Positions 55,388 to 64,000 of a stretch of 64,000 nt of DNA are shown here, one piece after another. The DNA is from Brucella grignonensis. GTDB taxonomy: Bacteria > Pseudomonadota > Alphaproteobacteria > Rhizobiales > Rhizobiaceae. The translations under genes were made by a program, and so were the position numbers. A model generated the notes under the pieces. The model ran no database searches. It was not told the origin of the DNA and worked only from the letters and a program-made list of their open reading frames with translations. Location: positions 124,001-188,000 of the forward strand of contig NZ_NNRL01000161.1 in assembly GCF_002252505.1 (NCBI RefSeq), written 5' to 3'. Position 1 is the first letter of the stretch, and the number at the start of each line of letters is the position of its first letter.

Positions 55388-56914
55388 ATGAGCACCCCAA
55401 GCAATAGCCCGATAACCCGTCTCGAACTGTTTCTGCCCGATGAGGCTGCGACCAAACGCTTTGGCGAAGATTTCACTTTAGCGCTGATTAAAGGCGATCT
55501 CGTCACCTTGTCTGGCGATCTTGGCGCAGGCAAATCCTCGCTTGCCCGTGCGATCATCCGTGCGATGGCCGACGATGAGGGGTTTGAGGTGCCAAGTCCG
55601 ACTTTCACGCTGGTGCAGAGCTATGAGGCTTTGCGCATCCCCGTGGCGCACGCTGATCTTTATCGGATTTCGCATGGTGAAGAGCTGGACGAACTGGGGC
55701 TTGTCGAATTTCTCGAAGATGGTGTGGTGCTGTGCGAATGGCCGGAGCAGGCGGAAGGTTTTCTGCCGGAGCCAAGCTTCGCCGTCACATTAACCCATGA
55801 GGGGGCAGGGCGGCGTATTGCCATTAGCGGGTCAAATGCTGCGATTGCGCGCCTTCAACGTACGCTCGACATCCGGGCTTTCCTTGAAAACAACGACCGG
55901 GCAGCTGCCACACGCCGCTGTTTGCAGGGCGATGCTTCACCGCGCAAATATGAGATCATCACAAGCGCACATGGTGTCGAAGTTCTGATGAATGCACCGG
56001 CGATGCCCTATGATCCACCGCTGCGCAACGGAAAATCCTATCGCCAGCTCGCGCATATAGCCGAAAATATCCAGGCTTTCGTGGCTATTGACGGCCTGCT
56101 TGCAGCCCATGGTTTGCGGGTGCCAGAAATGCGCGCAATGGATATTGATGCGGGGCTTCTGATCCTTGAGGATCTGGGAACAGAAGGCATCCGCGCACCC
56201 TCCGGCGAACCTGTCGCCGAACGCTATGAGGCAGCGGGACGGTTTCTGGCGCATCTTCACGGTGTTCAGTGGCCAGATCAGGCGCCGGTTCCGGGCCATC
56301 TCGATCATATCATTGCAGGATTCGACCGCGATGCGATGATCATGGAAGTGAGCCTCGTGGGACAATGGTATGCGCCACGCATCATGGGCCGCAAGCTCAC
56401 CGAAGCCGAAATTGCAGCCTATGAGACGGCATGGGATGAGGTTCTGACCGAAATCGCCGATTGCGAAAAAAGCCTGCTGCTGCGTGATTATCATTCGCCA
56501 AACCTGTTCTGGTTTGAGGATGCAAAAGGTGTCGACAAAATCGGCACAATCGACTTTCAGGACGCGATGATCGGCCCTGCTGCCTATGATGTCGCGTCGC
56601 TGGCACTCGATGCTCGCGTGACGATTACGCCGGAGCTCGAAAAGGCAGTGGTGGGTGCCTATTGCGATGAACGCCGCAAGCTTGGCCATGTGTTTGACGA
56701 AGCGGCTTTTCGCATGGCCTATGCCGCCATGGGTGCGCAGCGCAACGCCAAGCTGCTGGGTCTGTTCGTGCGGCTTGATGAGCGTGATGGCAAGCCGCAT
56801 TATCTCGCGCATCTGCCACGCATTCACGACTATCTCGGTCGCGTCTTAAAGCATCCGGTCATGGCGCCGGTAGCCCGCTGGTTTGACGATCTCGCTTTGC
56901 TGGAGAAACAATGA
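55388..56914 (+). CDS. TsaE-AmgK fusion: threonylcarbamoyl-tRNA ATPase and amino-sugar kinase
   Basis: 508 residues. Residues 1-165 are TsaE, with P-loop LSGDLGAGKSSLARAI, PSPTFTLVQSYE, HADLYRI and LVEFLEDGVVLCEWPE. Residues about 175-508 are an aminoglycoside phosphotransferase-like kinase, with LLILEDLGT, the catalytic LLLRDYHSPNLFWFE (Asp and Asn) and IDFQDAMIGPAAYDVASL. TsaE assists t6A37 tRNA modification, and AmgK phosphorylates MurNAc or GlcNAc at the anomeric carbon in cell-wall recycling. The fusion occurs in other alphaproteobacteria (recalled). The start of murU overlaps the stop (ATGA). Confidence 0.9.
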   Translation: MSTPSNSPITRLELFLPDEAATKRFGEDFTLALIKGDLVTLSGDLGAGKSSLARAIIRAMADDEGFEVPSPTFTLVQSYEALRIPVAHADLYRISHGEELDELGLVEFLEDGVVLCEWPEQAEGFLPEPSFAVTLTHEGAGRRIAISGSNAAIARLQRTLDIRAFLENNDRAAATRRCLQGDASPRKYEIITSAHGVEVLMNAPAMPYDPPLRNGKSYRQLAHIAENIQAFVAIDGLLAAHGLRVPEMRAMDIDAGLLILEDLGTEGIRAPSGEPVAERYEAAGRFLAHLHGVQWPDQAPVPGHLDHIIAGFDRDAMIMEVSLVGQWYAPRIMGRKLTEAEIAAYETAWDEVLTEIADCEKSLLLRDYHSPNLFWFEDAKGVDKIGTIDFQDAMIGPAAYDVASLALDARVTITPELEKAVVGAYCDERRKLGHVFDEAAFRMAYAAMGAQRNAKLLGLFVRLDERDGKPHYLAHLPRIHDYLGRVLKHPVMAPVARWFDDLALLEKQ

Positions 56915-57630
56915 CACTTCCTGATACAGCGATCATGCTTGCAGCAGGTCTTGGCAAGCGTATGCGCCCGATCACCGAAACCATGCCCAAGCCTTTGGTG
57001 CCTGTTGCCGGTAAGTCGCTCATTGATTGGGGGCTCGATGCGCTGGTGAACGCCGGTGTTGAGAATACAATCGTCAATGTCCATTACTTAGCCGACCAAC
57101 TAATCGACTATCTTGGCAGTCGCTCAAAGCCGAAAATCACGATCTCCGACGAGCGTGATCTGCTGCTCGATTCTGCAGGTGGTATCGTCAACGTGCTGCC
57201 ACAGGTTGGGGGTAAGCCGTTCTACGTACTCAATGCCGATACATTTTGGGTTGGTGATGAGGCGCAGCCGAATATTTCGGCGCTGGCGCATGTCTGGGAC
57301 GATGCCCGCATGGATATTCTTCTCATGACGGCGAGGCTCGATCAGGCAACAGGTTTTGAAGGCAAGGGCGATTTCGTCGCGGATGAAGAGGGCCGCTTGC
57401 GCCGTTTGCGTGATGCCGCAGGCGACCCGGTCATCTATGCCGGTGCAGCAGTTATTCATCCGCGTATTTTTGCCAAAGCTGAGCCGGGTGTTTCATCGCT
57501 CAACCGCTATTTTGATGAAGCCATTGCAGCCGGGCGTCTTTATGGTATGCCCATGACCGGGCATTGGCTTACGGTGGGAACACCGGAAGCAATCGGCGAG
57601 GCGGAGGCTGTGCTTTCCGCAATTGCGTAA
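56911..57630 (+). CDS. murU: N-acetylmuramate 1-phosphate uridylyltransferase MurU
   Basis: 239 residues. A nucleotidyltransferase with the signature MLAAGLGKRMRPITETMPKPLVPVAGKSLIDW (residues 9-40) and the metal-binding LNADTFWVGD. In Pseudomonas MurU makes UDP-MurNAc from the product of AmgK, and here the AmgK-type domain is encoded directly upstream in an ATGA overlap. Together they form a bypass around de novo UDP-MurNAc synthesis. The addB gene follows after 15 bp. Confidence 0.88.
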   Translation: MTLPDTAIMLAAGLGKRMRPITETMPKPLVPVAGKSLIDWGLDALVNAGVENTIVNVHYLADQLIDYLGSRSKPKITISDERDLLLDSAGGIVNVLPQVGGKPFYVLNADTFWVGDEAQPNISALAHVWDDARMDILLMTARLDQATGFEGKGDFVADEEGRLRRLRDAAGDPVIYAGAAVIHPRIFAKAEPGVSSLNRYFDEAIAAGRLYGMPMTGHWLTVGTPEAIGEAEAVLSAIA

Positions 57631-57645
57631 GGAGAGCATGGCGGA

Positions 57646-60600
57646 ATGACCATTACGAGGCCGAAGCTTTTTTCCATTCCATCCGGCACAGCTTTTCTAC
57701 CAGCCTTTGCCAAGGCACTTCTGGAAGGCCGCCTGATTGAAGACTTTCCGGGAAATGCCTCTGATCCGCTGGCATTAGCGAACGCGACGATCTATGTGCC
57801 GACGCGCCGTGCAGCGCGTGCGCTTCGTTCCATTCTGGTCGATATGAATCCGGCTAAATCTGCAATCCTTCCGACCATTCGCCCGCTGGGCGATGTGGAC
57901 GAGGACGCAGCTTTTTTCAATGCGGCCACAAGCGGCGTATTCGATCTTAATCCGCCAATTGGCAAGGCTGAACGGCTGTTGCTGCTGGCGCGGCTCATTC
58001 GTCCATGGCGTGAATCGCTGCCTGCGCATGTGCGGGCGTTGTTTGGCGTTGATGATGTTTCGGTTCCCGCAACAACCTCTGACGCAATTTGGCTTGCGCG
58101 TGATCTGGCTGGCCTGATGGATCAGGTCGAAACCGACAATGCCAAATGGAGTGAGCTTGCCAGCATTGCGCCCGATGATCTTGCGGACTGGTGGCAGGTC
58201 ACGCTTGGCTTTCTCGATATTGTCACGAAACTCTGGCCGGAAATTCTTGAAGAGCGCAAGCTGTCCAATCCGGCAGCGCATCGCAATGAATTGATCTGGG
58301 GCGAGGTGCGGCGACTGCGCGATCATCCGCCGCAAGGGCCTGTGATTGCGGCTGGTTCCACAGGCTCCATTCCCGCGACTGCCGAGCTTGTTTCAGTCAT
58401 CGCCCGATTACCACAAGGTGCTGTTGTTCTGCCGGGACTGGACCGTGATCTTGATGAAGGCGCTTGGAACCTGCTGGGGGCTTCGGACGATAATCCATCC
58501 ACCTTCGGCCATCCGCAATATGGTCTCCACAAGCTGTTGCAGGCTATTGGGGTATTGCGCGGAGATGTCGAGCATATCGAAGATATGCCGGTTAACAAAC
58601 GCGTGCTGGAGCGTGTGGTCAGCGAAGCATTGCGCCCGGCAGAAACCACGGATGCATGGAGCCTGCTGAACCGCGATGCGGATATGCAGCCCCAAAGATT
58701 GCTGCAATCGGCTCAAAAGATCGATCTGATTGAAACCGCTAATGAGCGTGAGGAAGCGCTGGCAGTGGCCCTGGCGCTTCGCGATGCGATCAGCGATGAA
58801 AACAAGACCGCCGCATTGGTTACTGCCGATAGAAATCTCGCGCGCCGCGTGGTGGGCGAACTCGCCCGCTTTGGCATCGACGCCGATGATTCCGGCGGTC
58901 GCCATTTGCGCGATATCGAAACCGCGACGCTGATGCGTCTCATGGTCGAAACCGTGTTCAACCCCGGCGATCCGGTGGCTTTGTTAGCGTTGGTCAAGCA
59001 CCCGATGCTAAGGCTTGGCGGCAAGCGCATAGAACGGCGACTGGCTGCGGAAACGCTTGAACTGGTGGCGTTCCGTGGCGGTACGGGCAGGGCATCGATT
59101 ATCGATCTTCCTGCTTTTTTCGACCGCCGCATGGAAGAAAGCGCCAGCCAGTCATGGCAACCGGCATGGCACGCGACTGTTACGCCTGACATGATTGAAG
59201 CGGCGCGCGCGCTTTGCGTGAGCCTGTCGGAAGCTATTGCGCCGCTTGCACCTTTCGCCACCATTAACCGGCGAACGGATATTGGCGAGATTACACGCGC
59301 AACTGTGGAAGCGCTGGAAAATCTGGCACGCGATGAAAGCGAAAGCGTCACGCGCTATTATTCCGGCGAGCATGGCGAGAAGCTGGCTTCATTTCTGCGT
59401 CAGCTTGTGGCGAGCGAAGCGGGACTGGATTTTGAGGCTATTGAATGGCCCGCAATACTTGAAGCTCTGATGTCGGGCGAAACCGTAAAGCCGCATCCGG
59501 GTGGCCATCCGCGCGTCTTCATCTGGGGTGCGCTGGAAGCGCGTTTGCAGACCATGGATACGTTGGTGATCGGTGGTCTCAACGAAGGCACATGGCCCGC
59601 CAAGACGCGCAACGACCCGTTCATGTCGCGCCCTATGAAGGCGATGATCGCGCTTGATCCACCTGAGCGCCGTACCGGCCTTGCAGCACACGATTTCCAG
59701 ATGGCGCTTGGTATGGATCATGTCGTGCTGTCGCGTTCGCAGCGCTCTGATAATGCGCCGACGATTCCGTCGCGCTGGTTGCAGCGGCTTGAAACGGTGC
59801 TTGGTGCTGACGTGACAAAGGATATGCGAGCACGTGGTGCACGTTTCATCCATTGGGCGCGTGAAATCGATCAGGCGCCTGATGTGCCTTTTGTCAAACG
59901 CCCAGAACCAGCACCGCCTGTAAGCGCAAGGCCCAAGCATTTTTCGGTGACGGAAATCGAAACCCTGCGCCGCGATCCCTACGCGATTTTTGCCAAAAAG
60001 ATTCTGAAACTGCGTCCGCTGGAACCGCTGATCCGCGATCCGGCAGCAGCAGAACGTGGGACACTTTTTCACGACATTCTCGGGCATTTCACCGAAGAGG
60101 GCATCGATCCGCTGGCTCCCGATGCAGCCGCGCAGCTTGAAGAATTTGGGCGGCATTTCTTTGGTGAAATGGACCTGCCCATTGAGATCGAAGCAGTGTG
60201 GTGGCCGCGTTTTACCGCACTTATTCCGCAATTCCTCGAATGGGAGCGCGAACGCGCCTATAATGTTCAGACCCGCTTTGCCGAAATTTCGTCGGATAAA
60301 CGCGAGGTTGAAAGTCTTGGCATCACTTTGTCGGGCCGTGCCGACCGTATAGATCTGATGCGTGACGGAACAGCGGAAGTGATCGACTATAAGACCGGTT
60401 CCACGCCATCGCCACGACAGGCGCACGTCCTCTTGTCGCCACAGCTGGCGCTGGAAGCAGCTCTTCTCGTGCGCGGGGCGTTCCGCGAACTGGGTTCTGT
60501 TCGAGCGTCTGATCTGACCTATGTGCGATTGCGGGCGGGCGGCGAGGTGAAGCCCGAATCGATTTTAAAAATTGGCAGGCCGCCTTCGGAAAAAACTGCA

Positions 60601-60789
60601 CCCGCCCTTGGTGAAGAGGCATGGCAGCGACTGGCGCAGTTGCTCGCCGAGTATCAGAATCCGGCTAAGGGTTATCTGTCCCGCGCGTTACCGTTCAAGG
60701 AAACAGAACTTTCGGGTGATTATGATCATCTGGCGCGTGTGCTGGAATGGTCCGCCGGTGGCGACTCTGGCGGGGAGAGCGGCGAATGA
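57646..60789 (+). CDS. addB: AddB, nuclease subunit of the AddAB recombination helicase-nuclease
   Basis: 1047 residues from ATG 57646 (GGAGAG site). The alphaproteobacterial AddB shape is seen: an N-terminal helicase-like region without a canonical Walker A (TIYVPTRRAARALRSIL), a middle region with LVIGGLNEGTWPAKTRNDPFMSRPM, and a C-terminal PD-(D/E)xK nuclease with GRADRIDLMRDGTAEVIDYKTG. I see no C-terminal cysteine cluster of the Bacillus type. It processes double-strand breaks for RecA together with AddA. The stop overlaps the addA start. Confidence 0.95.
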   Translation: MTITRPKLFSIPSGTAFLPAFAKALLEGRLIEDFPGNASDPLALANATIYVPTRRAARALRSILVDMNPAKSAILPTIRPLGDVDEDAAFFNAATSGVFDLNPPIGKAERLLLLARLIRPWRESLPAHVRALFGVDDVSVPATTSDAIWLARDLAGLMDQVETDNAKWSELASIAPDDLADWWQVTLGFLDIVTKLWPEILEERKLSNPAAHRNELIWGEVRRLRDHPPQGPVIAAGSTGSIPATAELVSVIARLPQGAVVLPGLDRDLDEGAWNLLGASDDNPSTFGHPQYGLHKLLQAIGVLRGDVEHIEDMPVNKRVLERVVSEALRPAETTDAWSLLNRDADMQPQRLLQSAQKIDLIETANEREEALAVALALRDAISDENKTAALVTADRNLARRVVGELARFGIDADDSGGRHLRDIETATLMRLMVETVFNPGDPVALLALVKHPMLRLGGKRIERRLAAETLELVAFRGGTGRASIIDLPAFFDRRMEESASQSWQPAWHATVTPDMIEAARALCVSLSEAIAPLAPFATINRRTDIGEITRATVEALENLARDESESVTRYYSGEHGEKLASFLRQLVASEAGLDFEAIEWPAILEALMSGETVKPHPGGHPRVFIWGALEARLQTMDTLVIGGLNEGTWPAKTRNDPFMSRPMKAMIALDPPERRTGLAAHDFQMALGMDHVVLSRSQRSDNAPTIPSRWLQRLETVLGADVTKDMRARGARFIHWAREIDQAPDVPFVKRPEPAPPVSARPKHFSVTEIETLRRDPYAIFAKKILKLRPLEPLIRDPAAAERGTLFHDILGHFTEEGIDPLAPDAAAQLEEFGRHFFGEMDLPIEIEAVWWPRFTALIPQFLEWERERAYNVQTRFAEISSDKREVESLGITLSGRADRIDLMRDGTAEVIDYKTGSTPSPRQAHVLLSPQLALEAALLVRGAFRELGSVRASDLTYVRLRAGGEVKPESILKIGRPPSEKTAPALGEEAWQRLAQLLAEYQNPAKGYLSRALPFKETELSGDYDHLARVLEWSAGGDSGGESGE

Positions 60790-63700
60790 AAAAGCAACGT
60801 GTTATTCCACAGGAAACAATCGACGCGCAGGCCAGTGCTGCTAATCCGCTGGCCTCCGTCTGGGTGTCGGCCAATGCCGGTTCGGGTAAGACTCACGTTC
60901 TGACTGAGCGCGTTATCCGGCTGCTGCTCGAAGGCACGGACCCGTCTAAAATCCTCTGCCTCACCTATACCAAAGCGGCGGCGGCCGTCATGCAGAACCG
61001 TGTCTTTGCGCGACTGTCCGAATGGGCAATGTTGCCGGATGAGGATTTGGCTGACAGGCTTATCAAGCTCGAAGGCAAGCGTCCGGGGGCGACACGGCTT
61101 GCCGTTGCGCGCAGGCTTTTTGCGCGCGCGCTTGAAACGCCGGGCGGGCTGAAAATCCAGACCATCCACGCATTTTGTGAAGCCATCCTGCATCAGTTCC
61201 CGCTTGAGGCGAATATTGCAGGCCACTTCGAGATGATGGATGATCTCATGCAGGTCGCCCTTGTTGGCGAAGCGCGCCGCACCCTGCTTGAGACCGCACA
61301 TGGCGGCGGCGATCCGGAACTGGCGAACGCTTTTGCCGATGTCATGCAGGCAGCGGGCGAGATGGGTTTGCAGACACTGCTTGATGAAGCCGTGGGCCGC
61401 CGCAATGGCTTGCAGCACTATATTGCGGCGCTTGGTAATACGTATGAGCGCAGTGAGACCTTGCACCGGCATTTCCGCTTTCGGCCAGATACGCGCGAAT
61501 CCGATTTGCTGGATGATATGTGGCCGGTGCCGGAATTTTCCGACGATGCACTCGATCTCATTTTGTCGATCCAGAAGGGTGCGGCACGTGCGCATGATTT
61601 TGCGTTGCAGCTCAAGCAATATGACAAGGTCAAAAGCAGCTTCGACAAGGAAGCCGTTCTGCGCGCTTCCTTTCTGAAAGCGACAGGCGAGGCAAAATCC
61701 GGTTCCTATGTCGGTTCGGCTGCGGTCAAAAAGCTGCTGCCGGATTTCGAGGAAGATTTTAATGCCGCAGCAATGCGTGTTGAACTCGGTCTCGACAAGA
61801 TCAAGGAGCTGCGGCTTATCCGGCTAAATCTGGCCGGGCTCACTCTCATTGATAATCTCCTGCAGCGCTATCATGATTTGAAGCGCAAGCGCGGTCTACT
61901 CGACTTTGAAGATCTGATCACCCGCACAGTGGCGCTTCTGGCGCGTGATGGGGCAGGGCAATGGGTGCAGTATAAGCTTGATCGCGGCATTGATCATATT
62001 CTCGTCGATGAAGCACAGGATACCAGTCCCGATCAGTGGCAGGTGATCCGCATGTTGTCGGAGGAGTTTTTCTCGGGCCTCGGTCAGCGTAATGTGCAGC
62101 GCACGCTGTTCGCGGTGGGGGATGAAAAGCAGTCGATCTACTCGTTTCAGGGGGCCGTGCCGGAAGACTTTGCTATTCAAGGTAAAGCCATCAGTGCCAA
62201 GGCTCGTGATGCAGACCTTACTTTTAAAGAAGTTCGCCTCAACTTCTCGTTCCGCTCGGCCCCTGACGTGTTGCAGGCCGTGGACGAGGTTTTTGCACGT
62301 CCTGAGGCCAATCGCGGCTTGTCAGGTGCTACTGTTCACTCCGCCATCCGCGACAATGAGCCGGGCGAGGTGGAAATCTGGGATATGCTGACGCCGGAAG
62401 TGGTCGAGGAGCCGGATGACTGGCGCGTGCCGGTCGACCACTTGCAGGCACCTGCCATAAAACTTGCCGAACAGATTGCAGAAACCATTCGCTATTGGCT
62501 TGATCGGGGCGAAACAATTCCGGGTCAGAATCGCAAACTCGCGCCGAAAGACATTATGGTGTTGGTGCGCAAGCGCGACCAGTTCATGCCAGCGCTTTCG
62601 CGCGCTCTCAAAAACCTCTCCGTGCCGGTGGCCGGTGCCGACCGTCTCAAGCTCACAAGCCATATCGCCATTCAGGATTTGATGGCGCTGGGGCGTTTCG
62701 TGTTGCAGCCGTCAGATGATTTGTCATTGGCGTCGCTTCTCAAAAGCCCGCTGTTTGGCTGGGATGATGACAGGCTGTTTGCGCTGGCAAATCCGCGTAA
62801 ATCGGGCGAAACGCTGTTTGAGCGGCTTTATCATGCGTCGCTGGAAGAGCCTGCGCTGATCCCGGTTCACAAGACGCTGAGCCGCTGGCGCAATATGGCC
62901 GACACCATGCCGATCTTCGAGTTCTATGCGCGAATCTTAAGTGCAGATGGTGCGAGGCGTAAGCTTCTGGCGCGGCTTGGGCCGGAAGCAGGCGATATTA
63001 TCGACGAATTTCAGAACTACGCGCTTTCCGCCGAACGCGCTGGCCTGCCGGGCATGCAGGCATTTCTGGAAACGCTCGATGCAGCATCACCGCAAATCAA
63101 GCGCGAACTGGATCAGGGCCGCAACGAAGTGCGTATCATGACGGTTCATGCCGCCAAGGGGCTTGAAGGCGCTGTGGTGTTTCTGGTTGATCCGGGTAAT
63201 GCCGTCTGGAGCGGAACGCGCGCGCCAAAGCTGATCCCGTTTGATCTCAGCAATGACGGGCCACAGTTGAAGGGCTATTTGTGGCAACCCAATGCGGGCT
63301 ATCAGACAGGCTTTCTTGCGTCACAGATCGAAGGTCTGAAGGCCCGTGCGGAAGAAGAATATCGTCGCCTGCTTTATGTGGGTATGACACGCGCAGAAGA
63401 CCGGCTGATTGTCTGTGGCTATCGCGGTTCGCGTGAAAGCGGTGAGACATGGCACAGACTGGTCGAAGACGCGCTGACAACCAAGGCCGAAACCTTTGTG
63501 CATCCGGTATCGGGCGTTGCAGCCCGACGCTATCGCAACATACCACGCGGGCTGACAGAGATTGCAGAGCTGGAAGTGGAAAAGGCGACCGAGTTTCCAC
63601 CGCTGCCGCTGGACTATCTGAAGCCCATAAAGCCGGAACCGGGTCTGCCGCGTCCCCTTGCCCCATCGGGTGCATCGGCACTGATTGAAGCAGATGAGGA

Positions 63701-64000
63701 GTCACCGCTCGACACACAGTCGCCCGTTCTGGGGCAGAGCGGCGAGACGTCCGCCTTCGCTCTTCGCCGCGGCACGGCGATCCACATGTTGTTGCAATAT
63801 CTGCCGGAAGTGGGCACCGGCGAGCGCGAAAAGCTTGCACAGGATTATCTCGCACGCATTGCTGCCGATTGGCCGGAAGCTGAACGCGCGAAAGCCTGGG
63901 CGAGTGTGGCAACCATTCTGGCTGATCCGAAATTTGCGCCGGTCTTTGCCAAAGGATCGCGCGGTGAAGTGGCTGTCATGGGTACGATCAATCTCGGTGG
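60786..64000 (+). CDS. addA: AddA, UvrD-like helicase-nuclease subunit (3' end cut by window edge)
   Basis: ATG 60786 overlaps the addB stop (ATGA), and the frame is open for at least 1071 codons to the right edge. The UvrD-type helicase motifs are present: Walker A SANAGSGKTHVLTER (near residue 28), ILCLTYTKAAAAVMQNR, Walker B DHILVDEAQDTS, GDEKQSIYSFQGA, VRIMTVHAAKGLEG and RLLYVGMTRAEDRLIV. The C-terminal nuclease begins near LRRGTAIHMLLQYLPE. The part beyond the edge is not seen; family length is about 1,180 residues. Confidence 0.95.
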   Translation, partial: MKKQRVIPQETIDAQASAANPLASVWVSANAGSGKTHVLTERVIRLLLEGTDPSKILCLTYTKAAAAVMQNRVFARLSEWAMLPDEDLADRLIKLEGKRPGATRLAVARRLFARALETPGGLKIQTIHAFCEAILHQFPLEANIAGHFEMMDDLMQVALVGEARRTLLETAHGGGDPELANAFADVMQAAGEMGLQTLLDEAVGRRNGLQHYIAALGNTYERSETLHRHFRFRPDTRESDLLDDMWPVPEFSDDALDLILSIQKGAARAHDFALQLKQYDKVKSSFDKEAVLRASFLKATGEAKSGSYVGSAAVKKLLPDFEEDFNAAAMRVELGLDKIKELRLIRLNLAGLTLIDNLLQRYHDLKRKRGLLDFEDLITRTVALLARDGAGQWVQYKLDRGIDHILVDEAQDTSPDQWQVIRMLSEEFFSGLGQRNVQRTLFAVGDEKQSIYSFQGAVPEDFAIQGKAISAKARDADLTFKEVRLNFSFRSAPDVLQAVDEVFARPEANRGLSGATVHSAIRDNEPGEVEIWDMLTPEVVEEPDDWRVPVDHLQAPAIKLAEQIAETIRYWLDRGETIPGQNRKLAPKDIMVLVRKRDQFMPALSRALKNLSVPVAGADRLKLTSHIAIQDLMALGRFVLQPSDDLSLASLLKSPLFGWDDDRLFALANPRKSGETLFERLYHASLEEPALIPVHKTLSRWRNMADTMPIFEFYARILSADGARRKLLARLGPEAGDIIDEFQNYALSAERAGLPGMQAFLETLDAASPQIKRELDQGRNEVRIMTVHAAKGLEGAVVFLVDPGNAVWSGTRAPKLIPFDLSNDGPQLKGYLWQPNAGYQTGFLASQIEGLKARAEEEYRRLLYVGMTRAEDRLIVCGYRGSRESGETWHRLVEDALTTKAETFVHPVSGVAARRYRNIPRGLTEIAELEVEKATEFPPLPLDYLKPIKPEPGLPRPLAPSGASALIEADEESPLDTQSPVLGQSGETSAFALRRGTAIHMLLQYLPEVGTGEREKLAQDYLARIAADWPEAERAKAWASVATILADPKFAPVFAKGSRGEVAVMGTINLG

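Overview
The window is a piece of the main chromosome of an alphaproteobacterium of the order Rhizobiales, most likely family Brucellaceae (Ochrobactrum/Brucella group). The reasons are the gene order around the origin (mnmE-mnmG-rsmG-parA-parB, rho, hemJ-hemE, then an origin-like gap, then ppsR-maf-aroE-coaE-dnaQ), a BvrR/BvrS (ChvI/ChvG) two-component system beside pckA and a truncated HPr kinase/PTS set, proteins that closely resemble Brucella proteins as I remember them (CoaA, Rho, AhcY), and several short palindromic intergenic repeats of the Rhizobiales kind. I saw no tRNA, rRNA, IS element, prophage or CRISPR array.

Layout. 1-4.5 kb: a LacI-type regulator (cut by the left edge) facing a DUF993 gene across two matching operator-like palindromes, then a luciferase-like flavin monooxygenase and a membrane protein. 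4.7-9.1 kb: an ABC transporter of the TrpXYZ type (binding protein, permease, ATPase) with a DAO-family flavin oxidase between the binding protein and the permease. 9.2-17.2 kb: holA, parB, parA, rsmG, mnmG, mnmE with parS sites. 17.2-22.4 kb: a YyaL-type thioredoxin-domain protein, rho, hemJ, hemE. 22.44-22.89 kb: the probable chromosomal origin, with DnaA boxes and a dense cluster of GANTC (CcrM) sites. 22.9-30.9 kb: ppsR, maf, aroE, coaE, dnaQ, secB, fxsA, a Tim44-like gene, mltA, an Smr-domain gene and a HTH regulator. 31-33 kb: an acyltransferase-3 gene and a DUF1402 gene. 33.4-40.7 kb: hslV-UPF0314-hslU and the histidine cluster hisB-DUF2628-hisH-hisA-hisF-hisE-coaA. 40.8-44.5 kb: a BON/LysM protein, a PoxB-like ThDP enzyme, an alpha/beta hydrolase, arfB. 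44.8-52.5 kb: pckA, bvrR, bvrS, hprK, an EIIA-Man gene, ptsH, ahcY. 52.8-64 kb: a DivL-like tyrosine pseudokinase, a TsaE-AmgK fusion, murU, addB and addA (cut by the right edge).

How it fits together. The centre is a replication and segregation neighbourhood: ParA/ParB with parS lie 7-9 kb from the putative oriC, and most genes are transcribed away from it on both sides. Cell-cycle control reappears in the divL-like gene. The pckA-bvrRS-hprK-PTS block links gluconeogenesis, envelope sensing and a regulatory phosphotransfer chain. TsaE-AmgK plus MurU suggests recycling of cell-wall amino sugars. I found no clear wholly new multi-gene system. The most interesting items are the GANTC cluster in the origin gap, the spread of parS-like sites, the DivL Tyr-for-His change, the transporter/oxidase locus, the inverted 105-bp repeats that flank the origin segment, and the repeated palindrome family.
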